The notes beneath the pieces are model-generated. The model saw only the letters and a program-made list of their open reading frames with translations. It was not told the DNA's origin and did no database searches. The position numbers and the translations under genes were made by a program. DNA of 64,000 nucleotides from Paenibacillus pinistramenti (lineage in GTDB: Bacteria; Bacillota; Bacilli; Paenibacillales; Paenibacillaceae): NCBI RefSeq assembly GCF_005869875.1, contig NZ_VAWG01000002.1, forward strand, positions 496,001-560,000, written 5' to 3'. This document shows positions 33,882 to 42,151 of this stretch, piece after piece. How positions within the stretch are numbered: position 1 is the stretch's first letter; each line of letters opens with the position of its first letter.

Positions 33882-34334
33882 TTAATCACACCGGCTAGGA
33901 GGTGCCTCCGTACCGGATTCCACATTGAGCTTCTGAGAAACCGTATCCTGAATCGCGGACACTACAAACTGAAGCAAATAGTTGATATCCGCCTGGCTTT
34001 GCTGATATTCGGTCACTAGCGGAATCGCATCGATTTCAGCCTGCAGCTCATCGATTTCCTTCTCAATTCGGGTGACCATATCTTGATTACGCATGCTTTC
34101 AAAAGCCACGATTTCTTTCTGCTTCTTCTTCATTTGCGAAATAAGCGATTGAATCCGTTCGTGATTCTCGATCTGCTGCTCAGCCTGTTTAAAGACCCGT
34201 ACCTCTTCACTTTCACCGATCAGCTCAGCGAGCTCTTTCGATTTCTGCAGGATCTCATTTCTTGCAAACATACGCTGCGGAGCAGAATTCGGCATTCCGC
34301 CTTTAGCGTCAGACATGTCATAAAGTTCTGCCAC
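33882..34334 (-). CDS. ricA: RicA/YmcA-type regulatory protein
   Basis: A 150-residue helical protein of the YlbF/YmcA family. In Bacillus RicA forms the RicA-RicF-RicT (Y-) complex, which controls RNase Y-dependent mRNA processing, sporulation and biofilm formation. The core runs from RNEILQKSKELAELIGESEEVRVFKQAE to PLVTEYQQSQADINYLLQFVVSAI. A Cys sits near the C-terminus (RCD), as expected for the cluster-binding Cys of RicA. GTG start with GGGAGG seven to eight bases upstream. It directly follows miaB (35-base gap), the same order as ymcB-ymcA in Bacillus. RNase Y (rny) is also in this window. Confidence 0.88.
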   Translation of the reverse strand: MAELYDMSDAKGGMPNSAPQRMFARNEILQKSKELAELIGESEEVRVFKQAEQQIENHERIQSLISQMKKKQKEIVAFESMRNQDMVTRIEKEIDELQAEIDAIPLVTEYQQSQADINYLLQFVVSAIQDTVSQKLNVESGTEAPPSRCD

Positions 34335-34369
34335 CAGAATTCCTCCCTTCGTATCCTTGCCTGTTTATC

Positions 34370-35920
34370 TTATACGGCAGCCATTGGTGCATTAATGATC
34401 TTGCCTTTAATATACCAGGACAGTGAATCTGTAATCTCCACATGCACAAAAGTCCCGATCAGTTCAGGCCCGCCTTCAAAATGGACAAGCTTGTTGGTGC
34501 GTGTGCGCCCTGCGAGTACTTGAGCATTGTTTTTACTTTCCCCTTCAACAAGCACTTCAACGACCTGGCCTTTGAACTGTTCATTGCTTTCGCGGCTGCT
34601 TTCCTGGATCGCATTGTTCAGCCGGTACAGCCGATCTTTCTTCACTTCCATCGGAATGTCGTCCTTCATCGATGCTGCTGGCGTTCCTTCACGCGGTGAA
34701 TAAATAAACGAATAAGCGAAATCGTAGCCCACTTCACGGACCAGCGACAATGTTTCTTCAAACTGTTCATCCGTTTCGCCCGGGAATCCCACGATAATGT
34801 CTGTGGTCAGCGATACATTCGGAATGGACGCCTTGATCTTGCGGACCAGCTCCAGATAATGCTCGCGGGAGTATTTGCGTCCCATCATCTTCAGAACTTC
34901 TGTGCTTCCGGACTGCACCGGCAGGTGAAGATGCTCCACCAGGTTCCCGCCCTGAGCCAGCACCTGGATCAAATGGTCGTCAAAATCACGTGGATGTGAA
35001 GTCGTAAACCGGATCCGCGGAATATCAATCTTATGGATATCATCCATCAAATTGGCGAAAGAATACGTAATATCTGTAAAATCCTTGCCATAAGCATTCA
35101 CATTTTGCCCGAGCAGCGTAATTTCCTTAAAGCCCTGGCGCGCCAATTCCCGGACCTCGGCGATTACGTCTTCCGGACGGCGGCTGCGCTCCTTGCCCCG
35201 GGTGAACGGAACGATACAGTACGTACAGAACTTATCACAGCCGTACATAATATTTACCCAGGCGCGCATGCCTTCCCGCTTCTTCGGCAGGTTCTCAATA
35301 ATGTCGCCTTCCTTGGACCAGACGTCCACGACCATTTCTTTGCTCATCAGCGATTCGTGAATCAGATAAGGCAGACGGTGAATGTTGTGGGTGCCAAAGA
35401 TCAAATCCACAAACCCATGCTTCTGCAGGATCCGGTTCACCACTGTCTCTTCCTGTGACATACAGCCGCATACGCCAAGCAGCATATCCGGCTTCTCCGT
35501 TTTCAGATGCTTGAGGTGGCCAAGCTCCCCGAACACCTTGTCTTCCGCATTCTCACGGATTGCGCATGTGTTCAGCAGAATAATGTCGGCTTCCTTGCGG
35601 TCTTCCGTCGGCTTGTAGCCCATCTGCTCGAGCAGACCTTTGATGGTCTCCGAATCGTGTTCGTTCATCTGGCAGCCAAAGGTGTACACGATATAATGTT
35701 TGCCGGCACCGATCAGACGCAGCTCTTCCGGCACTGCTGTATCATAATGAACCTGCACGGCTTCTTTGCCGCGCTGCTTCTCCTGCTTATGATTCGGTTC
35801 AGAGAAGATTTGAATCTCGCGCCCGCGGATGCGGATCTTCTTCCCGTTCTCATCTTCATGCAGAATTTTCGCATCCGAGAAATCAAAATACTTGGAGTAA
35901 TCCTTAGTTTCCTTAGCCAT
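34370..35920 (-). CDS. miaB: tRNA-2-methylthio-N6-dimethylallyladenosine synthase MiaB
   Basis: A 516-residue radical-SAM methylthiotransferase modifying A37 of tRNAs. N-terminal domain with FGCQMNEHD and a second and third Cys ([16 protein letters not shown]) for the auxiliary cluster; radical SAM motif CDKFCTYC (Cx3Cx2C); C-terminal TRAM domain (about 450-510). The ATG at 35920 is used rather than GTG 35932, since TTAGGAG lies about eleven bases before the ATG and adjacent to the GTG. Operon with ricA. Confidence 0.96.
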   Translation of the reverse strand: MAKETKDYSKYFDFSDAKILHEDENGKKIRIRGREIQIFSEPNHKQEKQRGKEAVQVHYDTAVPEELRLIGAGKHYIVYTFGCQMNEHDSETIKGLLEQMGYKPTEDRKEADIILLNTCAIRENAEDKVFGELGHLKHLKTEKPDMLLGVCGCMSQEETVVNRILQKHGFVDLIFGTHNIHRLPYLIHESLMSKEMVVDVWSKEGDIIENLPKKREGMRAWVNIMYGCDKFCTYCIVPFTRGKERSRRPEDVIAEVRELARQGFKEITLLGQNVNAYGKDFTDITYSFANLMDDIHKIDIPRIRFTTSHPRDFDDHLIQVLAQGGNLVEHLHLPVQSGSTEVLKMMGRKYSREHYLELVRKIKASIPNVSLTTDIIVGFPGETDEQFEETLSLVREVGYDFAYSFIYSPREGTPAASMKDDIPMEVKKDRLYRLNNAIQESSRESNEQFKGQVVEVLVEGESKNNAQVLAGRTRTNKLVHFEGGPELIGTFVHVEITDSLSWYIKGKIINAPMAAV

Positions 35921-35989
35921 GTTGCGGCTCACTCCTAACTTCTATCTTTATCCGAAAGCGGACAATAGTTTAAAAATGCATTACATCAA

Positions 35990-35998
35990 ATTATAACA
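35990..35998 (-). promoter_or_regulatory. Extended -10 promoter of miaB
   Basis: Minus strand TG-T-TATAAT, with TATAAT at 35990-35995; about 70 bases before the miaB ATG. No strong -35. Confidence 0.55.
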
Positions 35999-36066
35999 TG
36001 CCTGACCTGCTATTTCTAGCCGCATGGCCGTGCTGCAGTTCCGGCTGTTATCTCCAAATCCGGATA

Positions 36067-36104
36067 ATAAAAAAGCGGCAGGTCCGGAATTCCGAACCGC
36101 CGCT
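36067..36104 (-). terminator. Intrinsic terminator of pduL
   Basis: AGCGGC/GCCGCT outer stem with an inner GGT/ACC and CGGAATTCCG palindrome, followed by TTTTTTATT on the minus strand. Confidence 0.85.
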
Positions 36105-36156
36105 ATTATACGCTGCCGCTTGCTCTGATCAGATTAAAACAGGCAGGTAAATCTTA

Positions 36157-36729
36157 TCATTCAACGATTTCAGCGCTGTCGCCGTTCTTCACACCGGCTG
36201 CATTCGCTTCGTCCGTATCAATATGCATGTCCAGTGCAAAGGAATCCGATACACGGGCAATAACATTTTCAAAAACAACGCCGCGTTCGCCGCCGACACG
36301 CACCTTCAGCAGCTGCTTGTCCTTGATTCCCCATTTCTCAGCGTCCGAGGTATGGAAATGAATATGTCGGGCAGCAACGATTACGCCTTTATCCAGTTCA
36401 ATTTCGCCTTTAGGGCCTTTAACCTTGATGCCAGGTGTTCCTTCAATATTGCCGGATTCCCGGACTGGAGCCGGAACGCCGATCGCAAAGGAATCCGTAC
36501 GCGAAACTTCAAGCTGGGAAGCTGGGCGGGCAGGTCCCAAAATGCGGACTTTGGAAAATTCACCCTTCGGTCCGATTACGGCAACTTGCTCGTTTGAAGC
36601 AAATTGTCCCGGCTGGGACAACGGTTTAAACTCCGTAAGCTGATAGCCTTCGCCAAACAAAGCTTCAATATGTTCTTGAGTCAGGTGAATATGACGTCCG
36701 GAGACGCCTACAGGTACGATTTTACTCAT
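36157..36729 (-). CDS. pduL: Phosphate propanoyltransferase PduL-type
   Basis: A 190-residue PduL-family phosphotransacylase, which interconverts acyl-CoA (acetyl or propionyl) and acyl-phosphate. It starts MSKIVPVGVSGRHIHLTQEH; the zinc-binding His motifs are GRHIHL and ARHIHFHTSDAEKWG. The ATG at 36729 follows GGAGTGA; the longer frame to 36840 is not family-like and overlaps the korB terminator hairpin. No microcompartment shell genes are nearby, so it probably acts free in the cytoplasm. It follows korAB, whose products include acyl-CoA, though a hairpin separates them. Confidence 0.92.
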   Translation of the reverse strand: MSKIVPVGVSGRHIHLTQEHIEALFGEGYQLTEFKPLSQPGQFASNEQVAVIGPKGEFSKVRILGPARPASQLEVSRTDSFAIGVPAPVRESGNIEGTPGIKVKGPKGEIELDKGVIVAARHIHFHTSDAEKWGIKDKQLLKVRVGGERGVVFENVIARVSDSFALDMHIDTDEANAAGVKNGDSAEIVE

Positions 36730-36803
36730 CGTGAAGTTCACTCCTATACGGTTCTTTTTTTCACTCACGAAAATATCCTTACCCATTATACAACTTTCGA
36801 CAC

Positions 36804-36833
36804 AAAAGGCAAAGGCACCCGCCAGGGTGCCTT
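36804..36833 (-). terminator. Intrinsic terminator of korAB
   Basis: AAGGCACCC (36812-36820) with GGGTGCCTT (36825-36833), then TTTGCCTTTTG on the minus strand. Confidence 0.7.
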
Positions 36834-36898
36834 GTGACAATCTTGTTATAGCCAGTATGACCAGCTTCTATACCAAAATGACCTATTATCCGTCAGCC

Positions 36899-37765
36899 TT
36901 ATCTAAACTCGGCCACCAGCTGGTTGAACTGCTCGGCCGTGATCTCCGGATTTTGTCCGGCAAGTGCTTCTTTGCGGAAGCCAGGCACGAGATCCTCGTA
37001 GCTCTTGCGTTCCTTGTTCTGATAGATCAGACCTGTAAGCAGGCCGCCGGTTTCCATCAGTTTGGTCATCGCCTGAATCCGGTTGCTGGAATCATAGCCC
37101 TCAACAGTATCCAGGTTGGTGATGTTCTCTTTGAACCAGTCATAAGTGTTGACTTTATTGAACGTTACGCAAGGACTAAACACGTTAATCAAGGAGAAGC
37201 CTTCATGTTTAATACCTTCTTCAATCAGTGCCGTCAGCTGCTTCAAATCGCTGGAGAACGACTGGGCTACGAATGTTGCGCCGGATGAAAGGGCCAGTTC
37301 CAGCGGTGACAATGCTGACTCAATGGAGCCCTCCGGCGTACTCTTCGTCTTAAAGCCTTCCGCACTGCGGGGAGAGGTCTGACCTTTGGTCAAGCCGTAA
37401 ATTTGGTTATCCATAACAATATAGGTGATATTAATATTGCGGCGGATCGCATGAATGGTATGGCCCATGCCAATGGCAAATCCATCTCCATCACCGCCGG
37501 AGGCGATTACAGTCAGCTCACGGTTGGCGAGCTTAACGCCTTGGGCGATCGGCAGTGCGCGGCCGTGAATGCCATGCAGGCCGTAAGCGTTGATGTATCC
37601 GGAGATCCGGCCGGAGCAGCCGATCCCCGAAATCACTGCAAGCTGCTCGGGCTCAAGGCCAACGTTGGCTGCTGCCCGCTGGATCGCTGCCTGTACGGAG
37701 AAGTCCCCGCATCCGGGACACCAGTTCGGTTTAATATTGTTGCGGAATTCTTTAAAAGTTGCCAT
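36899..37765 (-). CDS. korB: 2-oxoacid:ferredoxin oxidoreductase, beta subunit
   Basis: A 288-residue thiamine diphosphate-binding subunit that, with KorA, decarboxylates a 2-oxoacid (2-oxoglutarate or pyruvate) to acyl-CoA with reduction of ferredoxin. WCPGCGDF near the N-terminus contributes to the 4Fe-4S cluster, and GGDGDGFAIG ... VMDNQIYG forms the TPP/Mg site. Overlaps the end of korA by 14 bases. Start MATFKEFRNN. Substrate preference is not readable from sequence. Confidence 0.93.
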   Translation of the reverse strand: MATFKEFRNNIKPNWCPGCGDFSVQAAIQRAAANVGLEPEQLAVISGIGCSGRISGYINAYGLHGIHGRALPIAQGVKLANRELTVIASGGDGDGFAIGMGHTIHAIRRNINITYIVMDNQIYGLTKGQTSPRSAEGFKTKSTPEGSIESALSPLELALSSGATFVAQSFSSDLKQLTALIEEGIKHEGFSLINVFSPCVTFNKVNTYDWFKENITNLDTVEGYDSSNRIQAMTKLMETGGLLTGLIYQNKERKSYEDLVPGFRKEALAGQNPEITAEQFNQLVAEFR

Positions 37766-39539
37766 GTTTAACCAACTCCCCGCTTTGTTTCTCTAATGCT
37801 GCCTGGCTGTGCACATCCAAACATTTGCTGTAAACTTCAGATGGCAGGAATGGTGTGCCGTCGTATTTAAGCATGTTAACAAGCTTATCGCTGTATCCGG
37901 CATTCAGCTTGATCAGACCTGCAAGCTGCCCGGTTGCATTATTTTCCAGAACCACGACCTGTTTCGCCTGCTCCAGATAAGGCTGGATCTCCTCTACCGG
38001 GAACGGGTGCATCAAACGGACCGTAATATGGTTGGTCGTAATTCCTTCATCTTCCAGTCTTTCACGGGCCTGGTCAATCGTGCCGCCGGTTGAACCCATG
38101 CCGACAATCAGCAGATCAGGATTTTGATGGGGCGCCTGAACATGAATCGGATTATCTACCTGAATCTTATCCAGCTTGCCAAGGCGTTTATCCATCATCT
38201 TCTGGCGGTTTACCGGACTTTCCGAAGGACGGCCGGATTCATCATGCTCAACACCGGTAACGTGGTGGATGCCGTTCTTCACGCCGGGGATAACCCGGGG
38301 TGATACCCCATTTTCCGTAAGTTCATATCGTTTGAACAAGCTGCCGTCTTCCCGCTCTGGCACTTCATCCACCAGCGTTCCGCGGTCGATCACAATTTTG
38401 CTGTAATCCAGCAGTTCACAGGACTGCTTGCCCAGCGACAGCTGAAGATCCGTGGCCAGAATGACCGGCACCTGATATTTCTCCGCCAGATTGAAGGCCT
38501 GAATCGTGTCATAGAAGCATTCCTCAATGGAGCTTGGAGCCAGCACAATCTTTGGAATTTCACCATGTGTGCCATAAATCAGAGCATTGATATCACTTTG
38601 CTCCTGTTTGGTCGGAAGCCCCGTACTTGGGCCGCCGCGCTGCGTATCTACAATGACCACCGGAGTTTCCGTCATTCCCGCAAGGCCGATCGCCTCCATC
38701 ATGAGCGAAAGTCCCGGGCCGGCGGATGCCGTCATCGTTCTCACACCGGCATAGTTCGCGCCAATCGCCATCGTAATCGCTGCGATCTCATCTTCTGTTT
38801 GAACGACCGTTCCGCCGAACTTTGGAAGCTTCTTGATCAGATATTCCATGATCTCCGAAGCCGGAGTAATCGGGTAGGCACTCATGATCCGGCAGCCTGC
38901 AGCTACTGCCCCAAGGCCAATCGCGTCGTTGCCGATCATAAACAGCTTCTCTTTGCCGTCAGCAGGCTCCAGCTTGAAGCGTTCAAGCGGCCCTCCGGCC
39001 AGCTCGAGCACATATTCTGCACCGCGCTTAACAGCTTCTACGTTCTTGTCTACAATTGCCTGGCCTTTGCGGCCGAATTCTTCTTCAACCGCTTTATTAA
39101 ACACTTCCAGCGGCAGTCCAAGAAGTGCCCAGGATGCGCCGGAAGCCACCATATTCTTCATTAGGGAAGTACCAAGCTCTTCTGCGATAGCTGTAATAGG
39201 AACCGCAAACAGCTTTGCGCTGCTGCCTTCCGGTACGGTAGGATTGAATTTGGCGTCCGCCACAATCACACCGTCCTGACAAAGCTCGTGCGCGTTAAGA
39301 TCAATGCTTTCCTGATCGAAAGCAACCAAAATGTCCAAGTCATCAGAAATGGCCCGGATCGGACTCGTGCTGATTCTAATCTTGTTATTCGTGTGACCGC
39401 CTTTAATACGGGATGAAAAATGTCTGTAACCGTACAAATAATACCCCAAACGATTTAATGCTGTTGAAAAAATACGATCTGTACTTTCTACGCCTTCACC
39501 CTGCTGCCCGCCGATTTTCCATGACAATTGACTAATCAA
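37752..39539 (-). CDS. korA: 2-oxoacid:ferredoxin oxidoreductase, fused gamma-alpha subunit
   Basis: About 595 residues. The gamma domain (1-190, ISQLSWKIGGQQGEGVEST ... HFSSRIKGGHTNN) is fused ahead of the alpha pyrimidine-binding domain (about 205-595, ISAYPITPASEIMEYL, GLSLMMEAIGLAGMTETPVV). The start is probably the TTG at 39539, which has AAAGGGG about eight bases upstream and gives the usual family N-terminus; the frame also has a GTG at 39548 with almost no spacing. The promoter upstream overlaps a cre-like site, which suggests carbon catabolite control. First gene of korAB. Confidence 0.93.
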   Translation of the reverse strand: MISQLSWKIGGQQGEGVESTDRIFSTALNRLGYYLYGYRHFSSRIKGGHTNNKIRISTSPIRAISDDLDILVAFDQESIDLNAHELCQDGVIVADAKFNPTVPEGSSAKLFAVPITAIAEELGTSLMKNMVASGASWALLGLPLEVFNKAVEEEFGRKGQAIVDKNVEAVKRGAEYVLELAGGPLERFKLEPADGKEKLFMIGNDAIGLGAVAAGCRIMSAYPITPASEIMEYLIKKLPKFGGTVVQTEDEIAAITMAIGANYAGVRTMTASAGPGLSLMMEAIGLAGMTETPVVIVDTQRGGPSTGLPTKQEQSDINALIYGTHGEIPKIVLAPSSIEECFYDTIQAFNLAEKYQVPVILATDLQLSLGKQSCELLDYSKIVIDRGTLVDEVPEREDGSLFKRYELTENGVSPRVIPGVKNGIHHVTGVEHDESGRPSESPVNRQKMMDKRLGKLDKIQVDNPIHVQAPHQNPDLLIVGMGSTGGTIDQARERLEDEGITTNHITVRLMHPFPVEEIQPYLEQAKQVVVLENNATGQLAGLIKLNAGYSDKLVNMLKYDGTPFLPSEVYSKCLDVHSQAALEKQSGELVKHGNF

Positions 39540-39665
39540 ACCGCCCACCCCTTTAATCGTATCGCATCAGAAGAATGATAAAATTGCATGAATATTTCAA
39601 AAAATCAAGGTGCGAAAGGACAATCCCTCGCAAAAATATGAAAGATCTGTTTCATAATCATGTCA

Positions 39666-39703
39666 ATTTTATGTCCGTACAGGGTAAAAAGCAAGCGTTT
39701 TCG
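39666..39703 (-). promoter_or_regulatory. korA promoter overlapped by a cre-like site
   Basis: Minus strand: -35 TTGCTT (39689-39694), 17-base spacer, -10 TAAAAT (39666-39671). CGAAAACGCTTGCT (39690-39703) matches the cre consensus at 13 of 14 positions and covers the -35. This predicts CcpA repression. Confidence 0.6.
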
Positions 39704-39753
39704 CGCCCAAATCATATAGTAGTTTTCGATTAAACCGTTCTCGGTTTGTGATT

Positions 39754-39767
39754 AATTAAAGCGCTTT
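39754..39767 (-). promoter_or_regulatory. Second cre-like site near korA, at the end of the dipeptidase gene
   Basis: TTAAAGCGCTTTCT, 13 of 14 cre positions, with a core identical to that of the mtl cre. It overlaps the dipeptidase stop codon, 64 bases centre-to-centre from the site in the korA promoter. Confidence 0.45.
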
Positions 39768-40727
39768 CTTTATTGCTGGAAGCCAAGTCTGCAAAAATCG
39801 CAGTGCATTCACGCTCAGCCACTTGTCTACAAGCTGCCCGGAGTAGTATTTCAGCAGCAGCTCTTTCCAGGCAGCATATTTGGATGCATCCTCCAAGCCG
39901 AGAATATGCTCTTCGATACCATCGAAGTCAGACCCAAACATGATGTGGTTCTCAGCTCCGAGCGAGCACAAATGCTCCAAATGAGGCAGCAAATCCGTCA
40001 TTTTCACCGGACCGGATGGTTTAACGAACGGCGGTACAAACGTCAGGCCGATCCGGCCGCCCAGGCGGACAATCGTCCTTATCTGCTCATCCGATAAGTT
40101 TCTGGGATGGCTGCACACCGCCATACTGTTGGAATGAGAAGCAATAAATGGCCTTCCTGCCTGCTCAGCGGCTTCTGTCAGTTCCCAAAACCCCTTTACC
40201 GACAAATGCGACACGTCCAGTACAATACCGAGCTCATGGCATCGCCGGATCAGCTCTTTGCCCCTCTCTGTAAAACCGCCGCCCCGCAGCTCCATCACCC
40301 CGTCGGCAGCCCAATTGGCATGATTCCAGGTGATGCCCAGAAACCGGACCCCCAGATCATAGCAGCTCTGCAGGTAGTTCAGATTGCCCTCCAGGCCGTG
40401 CGCGCCCTCCAGGGACAGCATGCCTCCGATCCCTCCGGCTGCATTTAACGCCGCAAGCTCCTGCCGGCTGGCTACCAGGGCTATTCCGGCCTTCTCCACC
40501 CTGGAACGGAACAAGCTGAGCTGTTCCAGCACGCGCCCAATCCGCGCTTGTTCGGGGTCATCTGTTATAAACACCGCAAAGCACTGCAGCCCCACACTGC
40601 CTTGTTTAAGCTTGTGAAGCGAAACATCCAGTCTCTCATCTTCCTCAAAACAGATGTCCGGATGCTGCTGGAGCTTGCCCAATGCATCACAATGAAAATC
40701 AATAACGCCAAATTTCAAACTATTCAC
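39756..40727 (-). CDS. Membrane dipeptidase-family (renal dipeptidase-like) metallopeptidase
   Basis: A 323-residue amidohydrolase-fold dipeptidase (peptidase M19). Zinc ligands are visible in DFHCDAL (His-x-Asp, about 11-17), the bridging Glu in SLEGAHGL, and the His residues in DVSHLS and IASHSNSMAV; FGSDFDG is the conserved Asp near the C-terminus. No signal peptide or membrane segment, so it is cytoplasmic in spite of the family name. Start is GTG 40727 or TTG 40718; AAAGGTG lies three and about ten bases before them. It lies between spoVS and korA, an order shared with many Bacillales. Confidence 0.9.
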   Translation of the reverse strand: MNSLKFGVIDFHCDALGKLQQHPDICFEEDERLDVSLHKLKQGSVGLQCFAVFITDDPEQARIGRVLEQLSLFRSRVEKAGIALVASRQELAALNAAGGIGGMLSLEGAHGLEGNLNYLQSCYDLGVRFLGITWNHANWAADGVMELRGGGFTERGKELIRRCHELGIVLDVSHLSVKGFWELTEAAEQAGRPFIASHSNSMAVCSHPRNLSDEQIRTIVRLGGRIGLTFVPPFVKPSGPVKMTDLLPHLEHLCSLGAENHIMFGSDFDGIEEHILGLEDASKYAAWKELLLKYYSGQLVDKWLSVNALRFLQTWLPAIKKAL

Positions 40728-40789
40728 ACACCTTTCTGATAAAAAAACTGCCTGCTGCCGGCTAACGAACGTCCCTCAAGGGAGGAACG

Positions 40790-40821
40790 CAAAAAACCTG
40801 TCTGCCTCATGGCAAACAGGT
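40790..40821 (-). terminator. Intrinsic terminator of spoVS
   Basis: ACCTGT/ACAGGT with an inner GCC/GGC, followed by TTTTTTGCG on the minus strand. Confidence 0.8.
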
Positions 40822-40837
40822 GCTGTCAAAAATTCAT

Positions 40838-41098
40838 TCACCGCGGTTCCACAATCAGCTTGATTGCAGTCCGGTCTTCTCCGTCAATCACAATATCCGT
40901 AAACGCAGGAACACAGATCAAATCGACTCCGCTTGGAGCCACAAAGCCTCTGGCAATGGCCACCGCTTTAATCGCCTGATTAAGCGCACCTGCCCCGATC
41001 GCCTGAAGTTCAGCAGCGCCGCGCTCTCTAAGCACACCGGCTAGCGCGCCGGCAACGGAGTTGGGGTTGGATTTTGCTGAAACTTTTAATACTTCCAT
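40838..41098 (-). CDS. spoVS: Stage V sporulation protein S
   Basis: An 86-residue SpoVS (Alba-like fold), a conserved regulator that affects spore coat assembly and completion of stage V. The whole sequence is family-typical: MEVLKVSAKSNPNSVAGALA ... AIGAGALNQAIKAVAIARGFVAPSG ... DLICVPAFTDI. GGGAGG lies eight bases before the ATG. A sigma-H-type promoter lies 67 bases upstream, matching the known sigma-H control in Bacillus. Confidence 0.97.
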   Translation of the reverse strand: MEVLKVSAKSNPNSVAGALAGVLRERGAAELQAIGAGALNQAIKAVAIARGFVAPSGVDLICVPAFTDIVIDGEDRTAIKLIVEPR

Positions 41099-41164
41099 GG
41101 TAAGTACCTCCCTGTGATTAATAGTTTGGTTTCCACTACCTTGACAGATGATCTGTTAGATCAT

Positions 41165-41191
41165 ATTCGGGAGATACGGAATAATTCCTGC
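41165..41191 (-). promoter_or_regulatory. Sigma-H-type promoter of spoVS
   Basis: Minus strand GCAGGAATT (41183-41191), 11-base spacer, CCCGAAT (41165-41171). This fits RNAGGAWWW-N11/12-RNNGAAT except for one position in the -10. Confidence 0.7.
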
Positions 41192-41256
41192 TTTTGGGAA
41201 GCACCTGCAAAAAACAATCTCAACTCCGCCCCAGCTGACTAGAGAATCTTAACAGG

Positions 41257-42051
41257 CTAATTCATCGTCCACTGATCCTCAAGAAGACGGATCTTGGTGA
41301 TCGACTTGGCCTTGCCGGTTTGGTTGTCCAGGTCTGCCACGACCGCATGGAACTGCCATTTACCGCTGCACACCTGAAATCTTACCGGAAGCTGAGTTTT
41401 AAATTTACGGAGGACTGCATCACGCTCCATACCGAGCACGCCTTCTCTGGACCCCACCATACCAACATCCGTTATATAAGCCGTTCCTTCCGGCAGCACA
41501 ATGTCATCATTGCTCTGAACGTGAGTATGTGTTCCGACGACCATGGATGCGCGTCCATCCAAATGCCAGCCCATAGCGATCTTCTCAGAGGTAGCCTCTG
41601 CATGAAAATCCACAAGGATAAACTTGTTCTTCTTCCGCAGCTGGTCCACGATGTCATCCGCCGCCCGGAAAGGGCAATCCAGCGGAGGCAGGAAGGTGCG
41701 GCCCATCAGATTGACGATCGCCAGCTCCTTATTTCCGTTCTTGATCACGGTATAGCCTCTTCCTGGTGTTCCGGGCGGATAGTTCGCCGGTCTGATCATT
41801 CTTGGTTCATCATCAATAAAATCAAATATTTCCTTGTTATCCCAAGTGTGATTCCCCATCGTCAGCCCATGAATGCCCCAGTCGAAAAATTCCTTGGCAA
41901 TGGAAGCGGTAATCCCGCGCCCTGATGCTGCATTTTCACCATTGGCAATGATAATGTCCGGGTTGTATTTACTCTTCAGCTGAGGCAGCGATTCCTTCAG
42001 TGCCTTCCGCCCTGTCTGGCCAACGATGTCCCCGATAAACAGCACTTTCAA
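41257..42051 (-). CDS. ymdB: YmdB-family metallophosphoesterase
   Basis: A 264-residue calcineurin-like phosphodiesterase; in Bacillus YmdB hydrolyses 2',3'-cyclic nucleotides and influences biofilm and motility programmes. Metal-site motifs: FIGDIVGQTGR, ANGENAASGRG, TMGNHTWDN, VDFHAEATSEK and GTHTHVQSND. The frame stays open far upstream to 42645 but the true start is the TTG at 42051 (LKVLFIGD), with GAGGGGGA seven bases upstream; the upstream part overlaps rny. It follows rny after a terminator, the order rny-ymdB-spoVS being standard. Confidence 0.95.
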   Translation of the reverse strand: MKVLFIGDIVGQTGRKALKESLPQLKSKYNPDIIIANGENAASGRGITASIAKEFFDWGIHGLTMGNHTWDNKEIFDFIDDEPRMIRPANYPPGTPGRGYTVIKNGNKELAIVNLMGRTFLPPLDCPFRAADDIVDQLRKKNKFILVDFHAEATSEKIAMGWHLDGRASMVVGTHTHVQSNDDIVLPEGTAYITDVGMVGSREGVLGMERDAVLRKFKTQLPVRFQVCSGKWQFHAVVADLDNQTGKAKSITKIRLLEDQWTMN

Positions 42052-42110
42052 CGTGTTGTCCCCCTCTAATCTCTGGTTATTGGTGTTATTTTTAGGATGC
42101 CTATGACAAA

Positions 42111-42139
42111 AAGAAAAAGGCGGCCCTGAAGGGCCGCCT
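42111..42139 (-). terminator. Intrinsic terminator of rny
   Basis: AGGCGGCCC/GGGCCGCCT (42118-42126 with 42131-42139), then TTTTTCTTTTTG on the minus strand. Confidence 0.88.
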
Positions 42140-42151
42140 GGGCAATTTCCT

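Noticed and set aside
36730-36840. N-terminal extension of pduL
   Set aside because: It overlaps the korAB terminator and does not match the family; ATG 36729 has GGAGTGA upstream.
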